A DNA stretch of 41,669 nucleotides from Actinomycetota bacterium (GCA_018268575.1 JAFDWF010000200.1:1-41669), one strand, 5' to 3'. Numbered from the stretch's first letter, positions 8,673-19,075 are shown. The notes: generated by a model not told the origin, from the sequence alone. Numbers and translations are program-made.

Positions 8673-9770
8673 ATGGTGTGCGAGATGGCAGGCACCACCA
8701 CGCAGACGAGCGGCCGCGCCGCCGCGGCAGACATCCCCGGAAAGGGCGAGCGCGGAGCACCGGCTCCCGGCAGCCGCCTTGCCGAGGCCTTCGAGGCGGT
8801 CGAGCGCTTCCCGGTATTGATCGAGTCGCGTGAGCGCGTGATCGCCGCCTCGACCGCCGAGACGGCGCGGGTCGGAGAGCTGGTCGAAACGGTCGAGTCC
8901 GACGTCGCCCTGGCGATCGCGGTGCTCCGTTTCGCCAACCGCGGCGGCATGGCCGCCAGCGGCGTCGCCGGCATCCCCGACGCGGTCGACGTGCTGAAGC
9001 CCTCCGGCGTCCTGGCGATCGCCGGCACCGCCCCGAGCTTCGACTTCTTCGAGTCCAACGGCGGCTGGGAGCTGAAGCCGGAGCGCTTCCGCGTCCACGC
9101 CCTCGCCACCCAGCGGGCCGCCGACCAGATCGGCCGCGCGGTCGGCTGGACCGAACGCGACGAGCTTGCCGCGGCGGCACTCCTCCACGACATCGGCCGC
9201 CTCGTCATCTCTCGCCTGCACCCGGGCTACAAGGTCTACTTCGACGCCGCCTCGCGCACCCCCGAGCAGCGGCTCCGCGACGAACGCGAGCAGCTGGGAA
9301 TCGATCACGCGCTGGTCGGCGGCGTGCTGGCGCGGCGCTGGAACCTGCCGCAGCGGCTGGCGGTGGCGATCGAGCGCCACCACGCCGAGGATGCCGACGG
9401 GCTGGCGGCGATGGTCTCGGTCGCCGACATGGTCGCCCACTACACCAACGGCGAGGCGATCTCGCCGGAGCGGCTGATGGCGAGCTGCGAGCGGATCGGA
9501 CTCGGCCCGGATGCACTCCGCGATCTCCTCTACGAGCTGCCGCTGACGAGCGCCGACACCGGCCGCATCAGCGAGCCGTGCCCGCTCTCGGCGCGTGAGC
9601 TCGACGTCCTCCGCCACCTCTCCGAAGGCATGGTCTATAAGCAGATCGCAACCGAGATGCACCTCTCGGTCTCGACCATCCGCACCCACCTGCACAACGT
9701 CTACGGCAAGATCGGCGCCGTCGACCGGGCACAGGCCGTGCTCACCGCCCGCGACCGCGGCTGGATCTGA
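8673..9770 (+). CDS. HDOD-domain protein with C-terminal LuxR DNA-binding domain
   Basis: A 365-residue cytoplasmic regulator. Residues about 34-235 form an HDOD/HD-type domain with an HD pair in ALLHDIGRLV (about 168-178) and a second ERHHAED region. Residues about 303-365 are a GerE/LuxR helix-turn-helix (LSARELDVLRHLSEG, then SVSTIRTHLHNVYGKIG). HDOD domains usually mediate signalling without proven hydrolase activity; here the output is probably transcription. There is no receiver domain and no phospho-acceptor site. Either ATG 8673 or ATG 8685 may start it; an in-frame TAA lies shortly upstream. It is convergent with a NarL-type response regulator. The ligand is unknown. Confidence 0.88.
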   Translation: MVCEMAGTTTQTSGRAAAADIPGKGERGAPAPGSRLAEAFEAVERFPVLIESRERVIAASTAETARVGELVETVESDVALAIAVLRFANRGGMAASGVAGIPDAVDVLKPSGVLAIAGTAPSFDFFESNGGWELKPERFRVHALATQRAADQIGRAVGWTERDELAAAALLHDIGRLVISRLHPGYKVYFDAASRTPEQRLRDEREQLGIDHALVGGVLARRWNLPQRLAVAIERHHAEDADGLAAMVSVADMVAHYTNGEAISPERLMASCERIGLGPDALRDLLYELPLTSADTGRISEPCPLSARELDVLRHLSEGMVYKQIATEMHLSVSTIRTHLHNVYGKIGAVDRAQAVLTARDRGWI

Positions 9771-9890
9771 GGCGTCTGGACCGGCGCATCTCGGCGTCCT
9801 CGGTCGCTCCCCTTCGGGTCACGCACTGGTGTGCGGCTCCCCTCGGCTCACTCCCTGCGTCCTTGACCTGCTTGGTCCAGACGCCTCAGA
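9766..9890. repeat. Long-range inverted repeat between convergent regulators
   Basis: Positions 9766-9782 and 9874-9890 are perfect 17-bp inverted copies, and the TGA stop of the HDOD gene is inside the left arm. The 91-nt interior has two near-direct copies of GCTCCCCT followed by CGG and TCAC. It may be a bidirectional terminator or a small dispersed element. Confidence 0.75.
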
Positions 9891-9904
9891 GGCCGACCCA
9901 CTCA

Positions 9905-10498
9905 CTAGACGATCAACGATTCCCGGAGCCCGATCGCCACCGCGTGGCTGCGGTTCTTCGCTCCGAGGCGGGCGAGGGTGTTCTTCATGTGGGTCTTGAC
10001 GGTCTCCTCGGAGAGGCCGAGTTGGCGGGCGGCGACCGTCGTCGGCTCGCCATCGGCAAGCAGTTGCAGGATCTCCCGCTGGCGCCGGGTGATCAGGCCG
10101 CGGCTGCCTTTCGGCGGGACGTCCTCGTCGATGAAGCGCTCTTCGGCGATTGCCGCCCGGACCGCCTCCCGCAATTGATCGGGACCGGCGGTGCGGGCGA
10201 CGTAGGCGGTCGCGCCGGCGCCGAGGGCGGCATTGGCAAGGTGGCGCTCGGCGCGATCGCCGTGGGCGACGATCCCCAATACCGGGGCCGTCCGGCGCAT
10301 CTCGCGGATCGTCTCGGTGCCACTGATCGAGGGGCCCTCGCCGTTGCGGCGCCAGCCCATGTCGAGGATCGCGACGTCGAAGTCGCCGATGTCGCGCACG
10401 AGGTCGAGGGCCTCCTCGCGACCGGCCGCCTCCTGCACCTCGAAATCCGTGGCCAGCACCTTCCGGACCCCCAGCCGCACCAGCGGATGGACGTCCAC
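9905..10498 (-). CDS. NarL/FixJ-type response regulator
   Basis: A receiver domain (residues about 1-118) carries the phospho-acceptor Asp in VAILDMGW, and a LuxR helix-turn-helix ends the protein (LITRRQREILQLLADG, SEETVKTHMKNTLARLG). No partner histidine kinase is in the window. GTG 10498 is the only standard start, but it falls inside the first receiver strand (CLVVDVHPLV). The frame is open upstream to 10537, and CTG 10525, preceded by GGAAG, would restore that strand. The true gene may therefore be 9905-10525, or the start may be reached by a frameshift. It is convergent with the HDOD-LuxR regulator. Confidence 0.85.
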   Translation of the reverse strand: MDVHPLVRLGVRKVLATDFEVQEAAGREEALDLVRDIGDFDVAILDMGWRRNGEGPSISGTETIREMRRTAPVLGIVAHGDRAERHLANAALGAGATAYVARTAGPDQLREAVRAAIAEERFIDEDVPPKGSRGLITRRQREILQLLADGEPTTVAARQLGLSEETVKTHMKNTLARLGAKNRSHAVAIGLRESLIV

Positions 10499-10590
10499 GA
10501 CAAGACATTGGGGGCGTTCGCTCAGGACTGCTTCCGTTCACTCGATTGCATGAGGGCACCCGGGTGGAGGGCTGCGCCCGACTGCAGTCG

Positions 10591-10596
10591 ATCCTA
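10591..10596 (-). promoter_or_regulatory. -10 box TAGGAT for the response regulator
   Basis: On minus, TAGGAT lies about 40 nt upstream of a nine-codon leader frame (ATG 10551) that ends in CTGA at the possible CTG start of the regulator. It is close to the divergent TAGAAA box of the Rrf2 gene. Confidence 0.35.
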
Positions 10597-10616
10597 ACCA
10601 AGGCCGGACGGTGCGG

Positions 10617-10622
10617 TAGAAA
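10617..10622 (+). promoter_or_regulatory. -10 box TAGAAA before Rrf2 gene
   Basis: TAGAAA lies 6 nt before GTG 10629, matching the leaderless spacing seen elsewhere, with the last base off consensus. Confidence 0.35.
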
Positions 10623-10628
10623 GTCGGG

Positions 10629-11027
10629 GTGATCTCGATCACCTCGAAGTCGCGCTATGCGGTCGTTGCGCTCGCCGAGCTTGCCCGGTCGGGGGAGCGT
10701 CCGGTGCCGATCAAAGAGCTGGCCGAACGCCGCGACATCCCCGAGCAGTTCCTCGAGCAGCTCTTCTCGACTTTGCGCCGCGCCGGTCTCCTGACCAGCC
10801 ACCGCGGCATGCGCGGCGGCTACACGCTCTCGCGACCGCCGGAAGAGATCACCGTGCTCGAAGTGGTCCAGACCCTCGACGGCAAAATCGGCTCCGAAGC
10901 CGACGAGGCCGGCGGCATCTGGGCCGAGGGCGTCGGCGCCCTGCGCAAGGTCTTCGGCCAGACGACGATCGCCGAAGTCGCCCGCCGCGAGGCCGAAGAG
11001 GCCGGCAGCGGCATGTACTTCATCTGA
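10629..11027 (+). CDS. Rrf2-family transcriptional regulator
   Basis: A 132-residue winged-helix protein beginning ISITSKSRYAVVALAELA, followed by the recognition helix region (PEQFLEQLFSTLRRAGL) and the wing with SHRGMRGGYTLSRP, all diagnostic of Rrf2. The protein contains no cysteine, so it cannot bind the Fe-S cluster used by IscR or NsrR. A CymR-like role responding to a protein or metabolite partner is more likely. No iron-sulfur assembly genes are adjacent; cysK and cysE lie about 1.5 kb downstream, which suggests but does not prove sulfur regulation. A hairpin follows. Confidence 0.9.
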   Translation: MISITSKSRYAVVALAELARSGERPVPIKELAERRDIPEQFLEQLFSTLRRAGLLTSHRGMRGGYTLSRPPEEITVLEVVQTLDGKIGSEADEAGGIWAEGVGALRKVFGQTTIAEVARREAEEAGSGMYFI

Positions 11028-11049
11028 CCCGCCCTGGATGCGGCGGAGG

Positions 11050-11086
11050 ACCGGGGGAGGCGGCGCCGAGATCGCCGCCGTCCGGT
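11050..11086 (+). terminator. GC-rich hairpin after Rrf2 gene
   Basis: ACCGG pairs with CCGGT outside GGCGGCG (11059-11065) pairing with CGCCGCC (11073-11079), with small bulges between. It lies 22 nt after the stop codon. Confidence 0.45.
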
Positions 11087-11326
11087 GAGAGCTAGTTCGA
11101 CTTGGTGATCGAGGCTGACGGAATCCGTCGCTCGCAGATGGAGAGCTGCATGCTCACCCCCTTCCCCTGAGCCATTGCATGTTGGAGGCCGTCCAGTCGA
11201 TCGGACGACGAAACTCTTTGTATGCATGCTGCAAGCCTTCGTGGGATGGGGGAGGCAGGACGAACTCCGCGTTTTAGGTCACTATGCTCCGCCGCACGAA
11301 TGGAATCGAGTGATCGAGGAACCCCA
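11087..11326. other. Intergenic region without a recognised gene
   Basis: This stretch lies between the Rrf2 terminator and the next regulator. It includes a TATGCT box at 11283-11288, which would give a roughly 30-nt leader, and GAGGAA at about 11315, the ribosome site for ATG 11327. The palindromic hexamer GCATGC occurs at 11149-11154 and 11224-11229. Nothing else is supported. Confidence 0.4.
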
Positions 11327-11950
11327 ATGGGTGCAATGAGGGCGACGCGGGCGGAACGGGACAAATCGACCCCGGCGGCGGTGCTCGCGCACCCGGTCCG
11401 GGTCCGGGTCCTGGAGCTCTTGAACGAGCGCGACATGAGCCCGATCGAGTTCTGTCGCGAAGGGTTCGCGCCCGAGAACATGGACGTCTCGCACGTCGCC
11501 TACCACTTCCGCGAGCTGGCCGAGTTCGGCTGCCTCACCGTGATCGAGGAGAACAAACGGCGCGGCTCGATCGAACACGTCTACCGGGGGATCGGGCGCG
11601 CCTACTTCTCCGACGCCGACTGGACCTCGCTGGACCAAGAGGAGCGGGTCCGGATCACCAAGACCGTGATCCAGGGCCTCTTCGCCCGCATCGAAGGCGC
11701 GATGATGACCGAGACCTTCGATGCGCGCGACGATCGTCACCTGAGCTGGGTCGCGATGAAGCTCGACGAACAGGGGTGGAGGGAAATGGCGACGACCCTT
11801 GCCGCCGCCTTCAGCGAAGTCGAACAGATTCGCAACGACGCCGAAGGGCGACTCGCCGAGGGTGGCGGGCCGGTCGTCCCCTCGACCTGCGCGATCCTCG
11901 GCTTCGAATCGCCTTCGGCGCCGGACCGGCCACCTCCGCCCGCCCGATAG
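11327..11950 (+). CDS. ArsR-like winged-helix regulator
   Basis: A 207-residue DNA-binding protein. Residues about 15-90 form a winged helix (LAHPVRVRVLELLNERD, MDVSHVAYHFRELAEFG) with a wing around KRRGSIEHVYRG. The remainder, about 95-190, is a helical region rich in Glu and Arg that may be the sensor or dimer part. The tail is proline-rich. The frame is open from 11222, but ATG 11327 has GAGGAA five nt upstream and starts just before the domain, so it is chosen. No metal-binding cysteines of classical ArsR are visible. Target unknown; the following genes are transcribed from their own promoters. Confidence 0.82.
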   Translation: MGAMRATRAERDKSTPAAVLAHPVRVRVLELLNERDMSPIEFCREGFAPENMDVSHVAYHFRELAEFGCLTVIEENKRRGSIEHVYRGIGRAYFSDADWTSLDQEERVRITKTVIQGLFARIEGAMMTETFDARDDRHLSWVAMKLDEQGWREMATTLAAAFSEVEQIRNDAEGRLAEGGGPVVPSTCAILGFESPSAPDRPPPPAR

Positions 11951-11955
11951 CCGCC

Positions 11956-11961
11956 TAGAGT
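11956..11961 (+). promoter_or_regulatory. -10 box TAGAGT before GNAT gene
   Basis: TAGAGT lies 7 nt before GTG 11969 and overlaps an earlier in-frame GTG (11960). This favours 11969 as a leaderless start. Confidence 0.5.
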
Positions 11962-11968
11962 GCGCGCC

Positions 11969-12508
11969 GTGACCGACGGCCACGCGCGCACCACCGAGCG
12001 ACTGCTGCTCCGCCCACCCGAGCCCGGCGACGGGCCGGGCTATCGCGCGCTGCTGATGCACCCGGTCGTCGGCGCCTGGCTGCGACCGCAGCCGCTGCGC
12101 CCCTTCGGTCCCGTCGACGGCGACGCCTGGCTGGCCGGGGACCGGGACCACTGGCGGCGCTTTGGCTTCGGGCCCTGGGCGGTGGTCGAGCGGGCGAGCG
12201 GTGACTACCTCGGCCGGGTGGGACTGCGCCGGACCGATGTCGGAGAGCGCGCCGGGATCGAGGTGCTCTGGGCGATCGACCCGGAGCGCCACGGCGAGGG
12301 GTTCGCGAGCGAAGCCGGGGCGGCGGCGCTCGAGCTCGCCGCCGACCTCGGGCTAGACGAGGTCTTCGCGATGGTCTTGCCGACCAACGGCGCCTCCCGG
12401 CGGGTCGCCGAGAAGATCGGCATGGAGCGCGACGGGCGCGTCGTCCACGCCGACCTCGACCACCTGCTCTTCCGCGTCGTCCCAGCGCAGCTAGACTCGC
12501 GCCGATGA
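11969..12508 (+). CDS. GNAT-family N-acetyltransferase (RimJ/RimL type)
   Basis: A 179-residue acetyltransferase with the order typical of the RimJ/RimL group: [15 protein letters not shown] at the N terminus, [18 protein letters not shown] (strands 2-4), and an acetyl-CoA site around [14 protein letters not shown], where R-x-x-G-E-G-x-A approximates the Q/R-x-x-G-x-G/A motif. [17 protein letters not shown] forms the last strand-helix unit. The substrate is unknown; members acetylate protein N termini, amines or antibiotics. The stop TGA overlaps the ATG of cysK (ATGA). GTG 11969 is chosen over GTG 11960 because of the TAGAGT spacing. Confidence 0.85.
   Translation: MTDGHARTTERLLLRPPEPGDGPGYRALLMHPVVGAWLRPQPLRPFGPVDGDAWLAGDRDHWRRFGFGPWAVVERASGDYLGRVGLRRTDVGERAGIEVLWAIDPERHGEGFASEAGAAALELAADLGLDEVFAMVLPTNGASRRVAEKIGMERDGRVVHADLDHLLFRVVPAQLDSRR
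12492..12497 (+). promoter_or_regulatory. -10 box TAGACT for cysK inside the GNAT gene
   Basis: TAGACT lies 7 nt before ATG 12505 and within the last codons of the upstream gene. cysK may thus be transcribed leaderless on its own as well as with its neighbour. Confidence 0.45.
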
Positions 12509-13428
12509 GGATCGGCCCCGAGGCCTCGGCCGTCGTCGGCGGCACGCCGATGGTGCTGCTCGAGCGGCTCGGCACCGGGCTCCACGGGCAGGTCTGCGCG
12601 AAGCTCGAGTACTTCAATCCCGGCGGCTCGGTGAAGGACCGGATCGGGGTGGCGATGATCGACGCGGCCGAAGAGGCGGGGGAGATCAAGCCGGGACGCT
12701 CGCTGGTGGTCGAGCCGACCAGCGGCAACACCGGGATCGCCCTGGCGATGGTCTGCGCCGCCCGTGGCTACGAGCTGATCCTCACCCTCCCCGAAGGGAT
12801 GAGCCGTGAGCGCGGCAAGCTGCTGCGCGCCTACGGCGCCACCGTGCGGGAGACGCCGAGCCTCGGCGGGATGAACGAGGCGGTCGCGCTGGCCGAGCAG
12901 ATCCGCGACCAGCGCAAGGCCTTCATGCCGATGCAGTTCTCCAACCCCGCCAACGCCGAGGCGCACCGGCGCACCACCGCCGAGGAGATCTGGAGCGACA
13001 CCGACGGCGAGGTCGGCGCCTTCGTCACCGGGGTCGGGACCGGCGGCACGATCACCGGGGTGGGGTGGATGCTGAAGGAACGGGCGCCGGAGGCGCTCGT
13101 CGTCGCGGTCGAGCCGGAGAGCTCGCCGGTCCTCTCCGGCGGCCAGCCCGGCCCGCACAAAATCCAGGGGATCGGCGCGGGGTTCGTCCCCGAGGTGCTC
13201 GACCGCGCGGTGATCGACGAGATCGTCGCCGTCTCCGACGAGGACGCGTTGGAGATGGCGCGCCGTACCGCCAGCGCCGAGGGGATCCTCGCCGGGATCT
13301 CCGCGGGCGCCAACATCCACGCTGCCCTCGAGGTGGCGGCCCGGCCCGAGATGGCCGGCAAGAGGGTCGTGACGATCGTCTCCGATTCGGGCGAGCGCTA
13401 CATGTCCCTACCCTTCTTCGCACCATGA
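12505..13428 (+). CDS. cysK: Cysteine synthase (O-acetylserine sulfhydrylase)
   Basis: PLP enzyme making cysteine from O-acetylserine and sulfide, 307 residues, standard length. GGSVKDR contains the PLP lysine (Lys44); TSGNTGIAL (72-80) binds the substrate carboxylate; [10 protein letters not shown] grips the PLP phosphate; the C-terminal [10 protein letters not shown] closes the fold. It overlaps the GNAT gene by four bases and is followed within 100 nt by cysE, whose product supplies O-acetylserine. The sequence is also compatible with closely related cystathionine-synthase-like proteins, but the cysE neighbour supports CysK. Confidence 0.95.
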   Translation: MRIGPEASAVVGGTPMVLLERLGTGLHGQVCAKLEYFNPGGSVKDRIGVAMIDAAEEAGEIKPGRSLVVEPTSGNTGIALAMVCAARGYELILTLPEGMSRERGKLLRAYGATVRETPSLGGMNEAVALAEQIRDQRKAFMPMQFSNPANAEAHRRTTAEEIWSDTDGEVGAFVTGVGTGGTITGVGWMLKERAPEALVVAVEPESSPVLSGGQPGPHKIQGIGAGFVPEVLDRAVIDEIVAVSDEDALEMARRTASAEGILAGISAGANIHAALEVAARPEMAGKRVVTIVSDSGERYMSLPFFAP

Positions 13429-13524
13429 ACAAGGGCGCCATCTCCTCCGCTCCGGCGCGGCCGCGCTCATCATGACCGGCCCGCTTGGCGCGACGCCGCC
13501 TCCGCGTCCGGGGGTGCTTCGGCG

Positions 13525-14256
13525 ATGCTGAGGCGCTTGTTCGACGAGATTCGCGCGGACGTGACCGCGGCGCGTGACCGCGACCCGGCCGCGCAGGGGG
13601 TCTCCAGCTTCGAGATCCTGACCGGTTGGGCCGGAGTCCAGGCGCTGCTCGCCCACCGCCTCGCCTTCGCCCTGCGCCGCGCCGGCGTGCCGCTGGCGCC
13701 GCGGGTGATCGCCTACCTGACCCGCGCGGTGACCGGGGTGGAGATCCACCCGGCGGCTGAGATCGGCAAGCGCTTCTTCATCGACCACGGCTCCGGCGTG
13801 GTGATCGGCGAGACGGCGAAGATCGGCGACTGCGTGACGCTCTACCAAGGGGTGACCCTGGGCGGCACCGGCTTCCAGCCCGGCAAGCGCCACCCGACGC
13901 TCGGCGACAACGTCACGGTCGGCTCGGGGGCGAAGCTGCTGGGCCCGATCGCGGTCGGCGACGGGGCGAAGATCGGCGCCAACACGGTGGTGGTCGAGGA
14001 CGTGCCCCCCGGCGCGACCGTGGTCGGCAACCCGGGCCATCCGGTGCGGGTCGAAGGGAAGCGCCTGGAAGGCCCCGACGCGGACTGGATCCACCTGCCC
14101 GACCCGATCGCCGACGCGATCAAGGCGCTCTCGGAGCGGATCGCCGAGCTCGAAGCGCGGCTGGCGGAGGTCGACGGGGGCGAGGCGCCGCCGCAGTCCA
14201 AGCGCGACCAGCCGGGGATCGCCCCGCGCACCGGCCGCTCCTCGGCGGGAGGCTGA
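13525..14256 (+). CDS. cysE: Serine O-acetyltransferase
   Basis: Converts serine and acetyl-CoA to O-acetylserine, the first step of cysteine synthesis. An N-terminal helical part (about 1-65) is shorter than in the E. coli enzyme and is followed by left-handed beta-helix hexapeptide repeats (EIHPAAEIGKRFFIDHGSG, VVIGETAKIGD, VTLGGTG, IGANTVVVEDVP). The active-site histidines (IDHGSG and KRHPTLG) are present. The last 50 residues add a helix and a disordered basic tail. The 96-nt gap after cysK has no clear -10 box; GGGGG ten nt upstream of the ATG may be the ribosome site. Probably co-transcribed with cysK. Confidence 0.94.
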   Translation: MLRRLFDEIRADVTAARDRDPAAQGVSSFEILTGWAGVQALLAHRLAFALRRAGVPLAPRVIAYLTRAVTGVEIHPAAEIGKRFFIDHGSGVVIGETAKIGDCVTLYQGVTLGGTGFQPGKRHPTLGDNVTVGSGAKLLGPIAVGDGAKIGANTVVVEDVPPGATVVGNPGHPVRVEGKRLEGPDADWIHLPDPIADAIKALSERIAELEARLAEVDGGEAPPQSKRDQPGIAPRTGRSSAGG

Positions 14257-14318
14257 GCCGCCGTCGCGCGGCGTAAGCTGCGCCCGCTGCGCGATCCCCG
14301 ACGAGCCCCTTGGCCGAG

Positions 14319-14918
14319 ATGATCCCCGTGAACAAGCGCACTCTCGTCCCGGCGGTCTCGCTCCTGGCGGCGGCGCTGGTCACCCTCGCCGCCTGCGGCG
14401 GCGGCTCGAGCGACGAAGGCAAGATCGCCGCGACGATCGAAACGGCGGCGACGACCAGCGAGCCGAGCAACTGCACCGAGCTGAAGACGCGGCGCTTCGT
14501 CGAACAGAACAGCGCGAAAAAGGGTGCGGCCGCGGTCGAGACCTGCGAAGCCGAAGCGAGGGAAGGCAAGAACCTGGCGAGCTCGGCCACCGTGTCGAAC
14601 GTCTCGGTCGAGGGCGGGAAGGCGACCGCCCAGGTGGCCTTCAAGGGCGGCTCGCTCGGCTCGCAGGCGGTCGAAGTCGGGCTGGTCGAAGAAGGCGGGA
14701 GCTGGAAGCTCGACCATATCGAGGGCTTTGCCGACTACGACGGCAAGGCGCTCGGCGAGCATTTCGAGAAGCGCTTCGAAGAAGAAGGCGAGCTGAGCTC
14801 CCGGCAGATCAGGTGCATCACCGGCAAGATCGCCGGCCTGAGCCAGGCGGAAGCCGAAGAAGCCTTCTTCGGCGGCGCGACCGAGCAGATCATCAAGCTG
14901 GCCAAGAGCTGCGTCTAG
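14319..14918 (+). CDS. Putative lipoprotein
   Basis: A 199-residue exported protein. Residues 1-26 form a basic then hydrophobic signal ending in the lipobox LAAC, followed by a GGGSS linker. The mature part has an alpha/beta pattern with strands such as ATAQVAFKGG and WKLDHIEGF that suggests an NTF2-like or DUF4878-type fold, but this is only a resemblance. Three or four cysteines could form disulfides. TTG 14310, ATG 14319 and GTG 14328 are all possible starts; ATG is used. TAAGCT at 14274 may be its -10. It precedes the helicase gene, with which no functional link is evident. Confidence 0.78.
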   Translation: MIPVNKRTLVPAVSLLAAALVTLAACGGGSSDEGKIAATIETAATTSEPSNCTELKTRRFVEQNSAKKGAAAVETCEAEAREGKNLASSATVSNVSVEGGKATAQVAFKGGSLGSQAVEVGLVEEGGSWKLDHIEGFADYDGKALGEHFEKRFEEEGELSSRQIRCITGKIAGLSQAEAEEAFFGGATEQIIKLAKSCV

Positions 14919-14976
14919 TCCACTGGCGGTCTTGAGGCGCGGCGGGTTGGGCGGCGAGGCCCGCCGAGCCCCTGGC

Positions 14977-14982
14977 TATGCT
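14977..14982 (+). promoter_or_regulatory. -10 box TATGCT before the helicase gene
   Basis: TATGCT lies 6 nt before GTG 14989. The spacing picks this start over the open frame beginning at 14932. Confidence 0.45.
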
Positions 14983-14988
14983 CGACCG

Positions 14989-17310
<2,322 letters not shown>

Positions 17311-17312
17311 CG

Positions 17313-18173
17313 ATGGCGGCACGGGTGATCGACGGCAAGGCCGTCGCGGCGGCGGTGAAGGAGCGGATCAAGGTCGACCTGGCGCCGTTCGAGGAGGAGG
17401 CGGGACGGGTGCCGGGGCTGGCGACGGTCCTGGTCGGCGAGGACCCCGCCTCCGAGGTCTACGTCGGGATGAAGATCAAGGCCTGCGAAGAGGTCGGGAT
17501 CAGGTCGATCCACCGCCAGCCGGACGCCGGGATCCGCCAGGAGGAGCTGGAGGGCCTGGTCGCCGAGCTGAACGCCGACGAGGCGGTCGACGGCATCCTC
17601 GTCCAGCTGCCGCTGCCCGATCACCTCGACTCCGACCGGATCGTGGCGACGATCGACCCGCGCAAGGACGTCGACGGCCTGACCCCGGTCAACGCCGGCC
17701 TGCTCGCGCATGGGACGCCGGGGCTCACGCCCTGCACGCCCGCCGGGGTGATGGAGCTGCTGGCCCACGAGGGGGTCGAGCTGGAGGGCGCCGAGGTGGT
17801 CGTGGTGGGGCGCTCGAAGCTGGTCGGGGTGCCGGTGGCGCGCCTACTGCTCTTGGCGAACGCAACGGTGACGACCTGCCACTCGCGCACCCGCGACCTC
17901 GATGCGGTCTGCGCGAGGGCCGACGTACTGGTCGCCGCGGTCGGCGTGCCGCGCCTGCTCGGCGCCGCCGCGGTCAAGCCCGGCGCGGTGGTGATCGACG
18001 TCGGCGTCAACAGGCTCGAGGGGGGCCTGGTCGGCGACGTCGACTTCGAGGCCGCCGCCGAGGTAGCCGCGGCGATCACCCCGGTCCCCGGCGGGGTCGG
18101 CCCGATGACGATCGCGATGCTCCTCCACAACACCTTGCAGGCGGCCCGGGGCCGGACGGGGCACTCGTCGTGA
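17313..18173 (+). CDS. folD: Methylenetetrahydrofolate dehydrogenase/cyclohydrolase
   Basis: Bifunctional cytosolic enzyme interconverting 5,10-methylene- and 10-formyl-tetrahydrofolate with NADP. The 286 residues include Tyr50 and Lys54 in YVGMKIKACEE (cyclohydrolase site), VDGILVQLPLP, KDVDGLTPVN, PCTPAGVMELL and the nucleotide-binding VVVGRSKLVGVPVA. TPVPGGVGPMTIAMLL closes the fold. The ATG follows the helicase stop by two bases with GAAGAGG as ribosome site, so it is transcribed with that gene. The next gene starts in a GTGA overlap. Confidence 0.96.
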   Translation: MAARVIDGKAVAAAVKERIKVDLAPFEEEAGRVPGLATVLVGEDPASEVYVGMKIKACEEVGIRSIHRQPDAGIRQEELEGLVAELNADEAVDGILVQLPLPDHLDSDRIVATIDPRKDVDGLTPVNAGLLAHGTPGLTPCTPAGVMELLAHEGVELEGAEVVVVGRSKLVGVPVARLLLLANATVTTCHSRTRDLDAVCARADVLVAAVGVPRLLGAAAVKPGAVVIDVGVNRLEGGLVGDVDFEAAAEVAAAITPVPGGVGPMTIAMLLHNTLQAARGRTGHSS

Positions 18174-18754
18174 AGGTCCGCCTCGACCGGCTGCGTCGGG
18201 GCGAGGCGATCGCGCTGGTCGCCGCGATCCTGCTCTTCGTCCTGATGTTCTTGGACTGGTGGGAAGTCGGGATCGGCGCCGACCCGGCGAACGCACTGAA
18301 CGCCGTGACTCTTTTCGACAGTGGCCAGAATGCGTGGCAGGCGCTCGCGGTGATCCCGCTCTTCCTGATGCTGGCGATCGTCGTCGCGGTCGGCGCGACC
18401 ATCCTGCGGCTCAGCGGCTCGGACTGGAAGCCTGCGGTCCCTCCCGGCGCCGCCGTCTGCGCGCTCGGGCTGTTGGCGGCCCTGCTGATCTTGATCCGGA
18501 TGATCTCGCCGCCGAGCCTGGCGCCGTCGGCGCTGGAAGGGGGCAACTTCCCGGTCTCGCTGCAACTGCCGATCTTCCTCGCTCTCGCCGCCGCCCTTGG
18601 CATCGCCTACGGCGGCTGGCGGACGATGGCCGAGGAAGGGACGTCGTTTGCCGGCGTGGCGAGGAAGCTCGAGTCGCCGGCGCCAGAGTCGCGGCCGAAG
18701 CCCGCGCCGAAGAAGGCTGCACCCGCGAAGCCCTCGCCGCGCACAAAGTCCTGA
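18170..18754 (+). CDS. Four-helix membrane protein with basic tail
   Basis: A 194-residue integral membrane protein of unknown function. Hydrophobic segments lie near residues 12-28, 60-80, 93-112 and 124-145. A roughly 40-residue cytoplasmic tail is rich in proline, lysine and alanine (RPKPAPKKAAPAK). The first loop carries LDWWEVG, a common start of small actinobacterial membrane proteins. The GTG start overlaps the folD stop (GTGA), so translation is coupled. gatC follows 28 nt later from its own promoter. No catalytic motif is visible. Confidence 0.82.
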   Translation: MKVRLDRLRRGEAIALVAAILLFVLMFLDWWEVGIGADPANALNAVTLFDSGQNAWQALAVIPLFLMLAIVVAVGATILRLSGSDWKPAVPPGAAVCALGLLAALLILIRMISPPSLAPSALEGGNFPVSLQLPIFLALAAALGIAYGGWRTMAEEGTSFAGVARKLESPAPESRPKPAPKKAAPAKPSPRTKS

Positions 18755-18769
18755 ACGCCGCGCCCCACC

Positions 18770-18775
18770 TAGAAT
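18770..18775 (+). promoter_or_regulatory. -10 box TAGAAT for gatCAB
   Basis: TAGAAT lies 7 nt before GTG 18783, the best -10 match in the window to TANNNT with AT content. It should drive gatCAB without a leader. Confidence 0.55.
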
Positions 18776-18782
18776 CGCTCCC

Positions 18783-19075
18783 GTGATCGATCGCGAGCAG
18801 GTCCTGCACGTCGCCAAGCTGGCGCGGCTGCGCCTCGACGAGGCGGAGGTCGAGGCGATGGCCGGTGAGCTCTCCGGCATCCTCGGGCACGTCGACCGGA
18901 TCGCCGACCTCGACCTCGAGGGGGTCGAGCCGACCTCCCATGTCGTCCACCTGGAGAACGTCTTGCGCGCCGACCAGCCCTGGACCAGCATGCCGCCCGA
19001 GGTGGCGCTCGCTTCGGCGCCGGAGCCCTTCGAAGGCGCCTTCCGCGCTCCCTCGCCGCAGGCCGACGCCGACTG

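Noticed and set aside
10522..10527. prfB-like +1 programmed frameshift in the response regulator
   Set aside because: The leader frame would need a -1 (or +2) shift, and no slippery heptamer is present; a CTG start or base error is simpler.
13426..13524. Small gene between cysK and cysE
   Set aside because: ATG frames in the gap are short, stop at once or run into cysE out of frame, with no motif.
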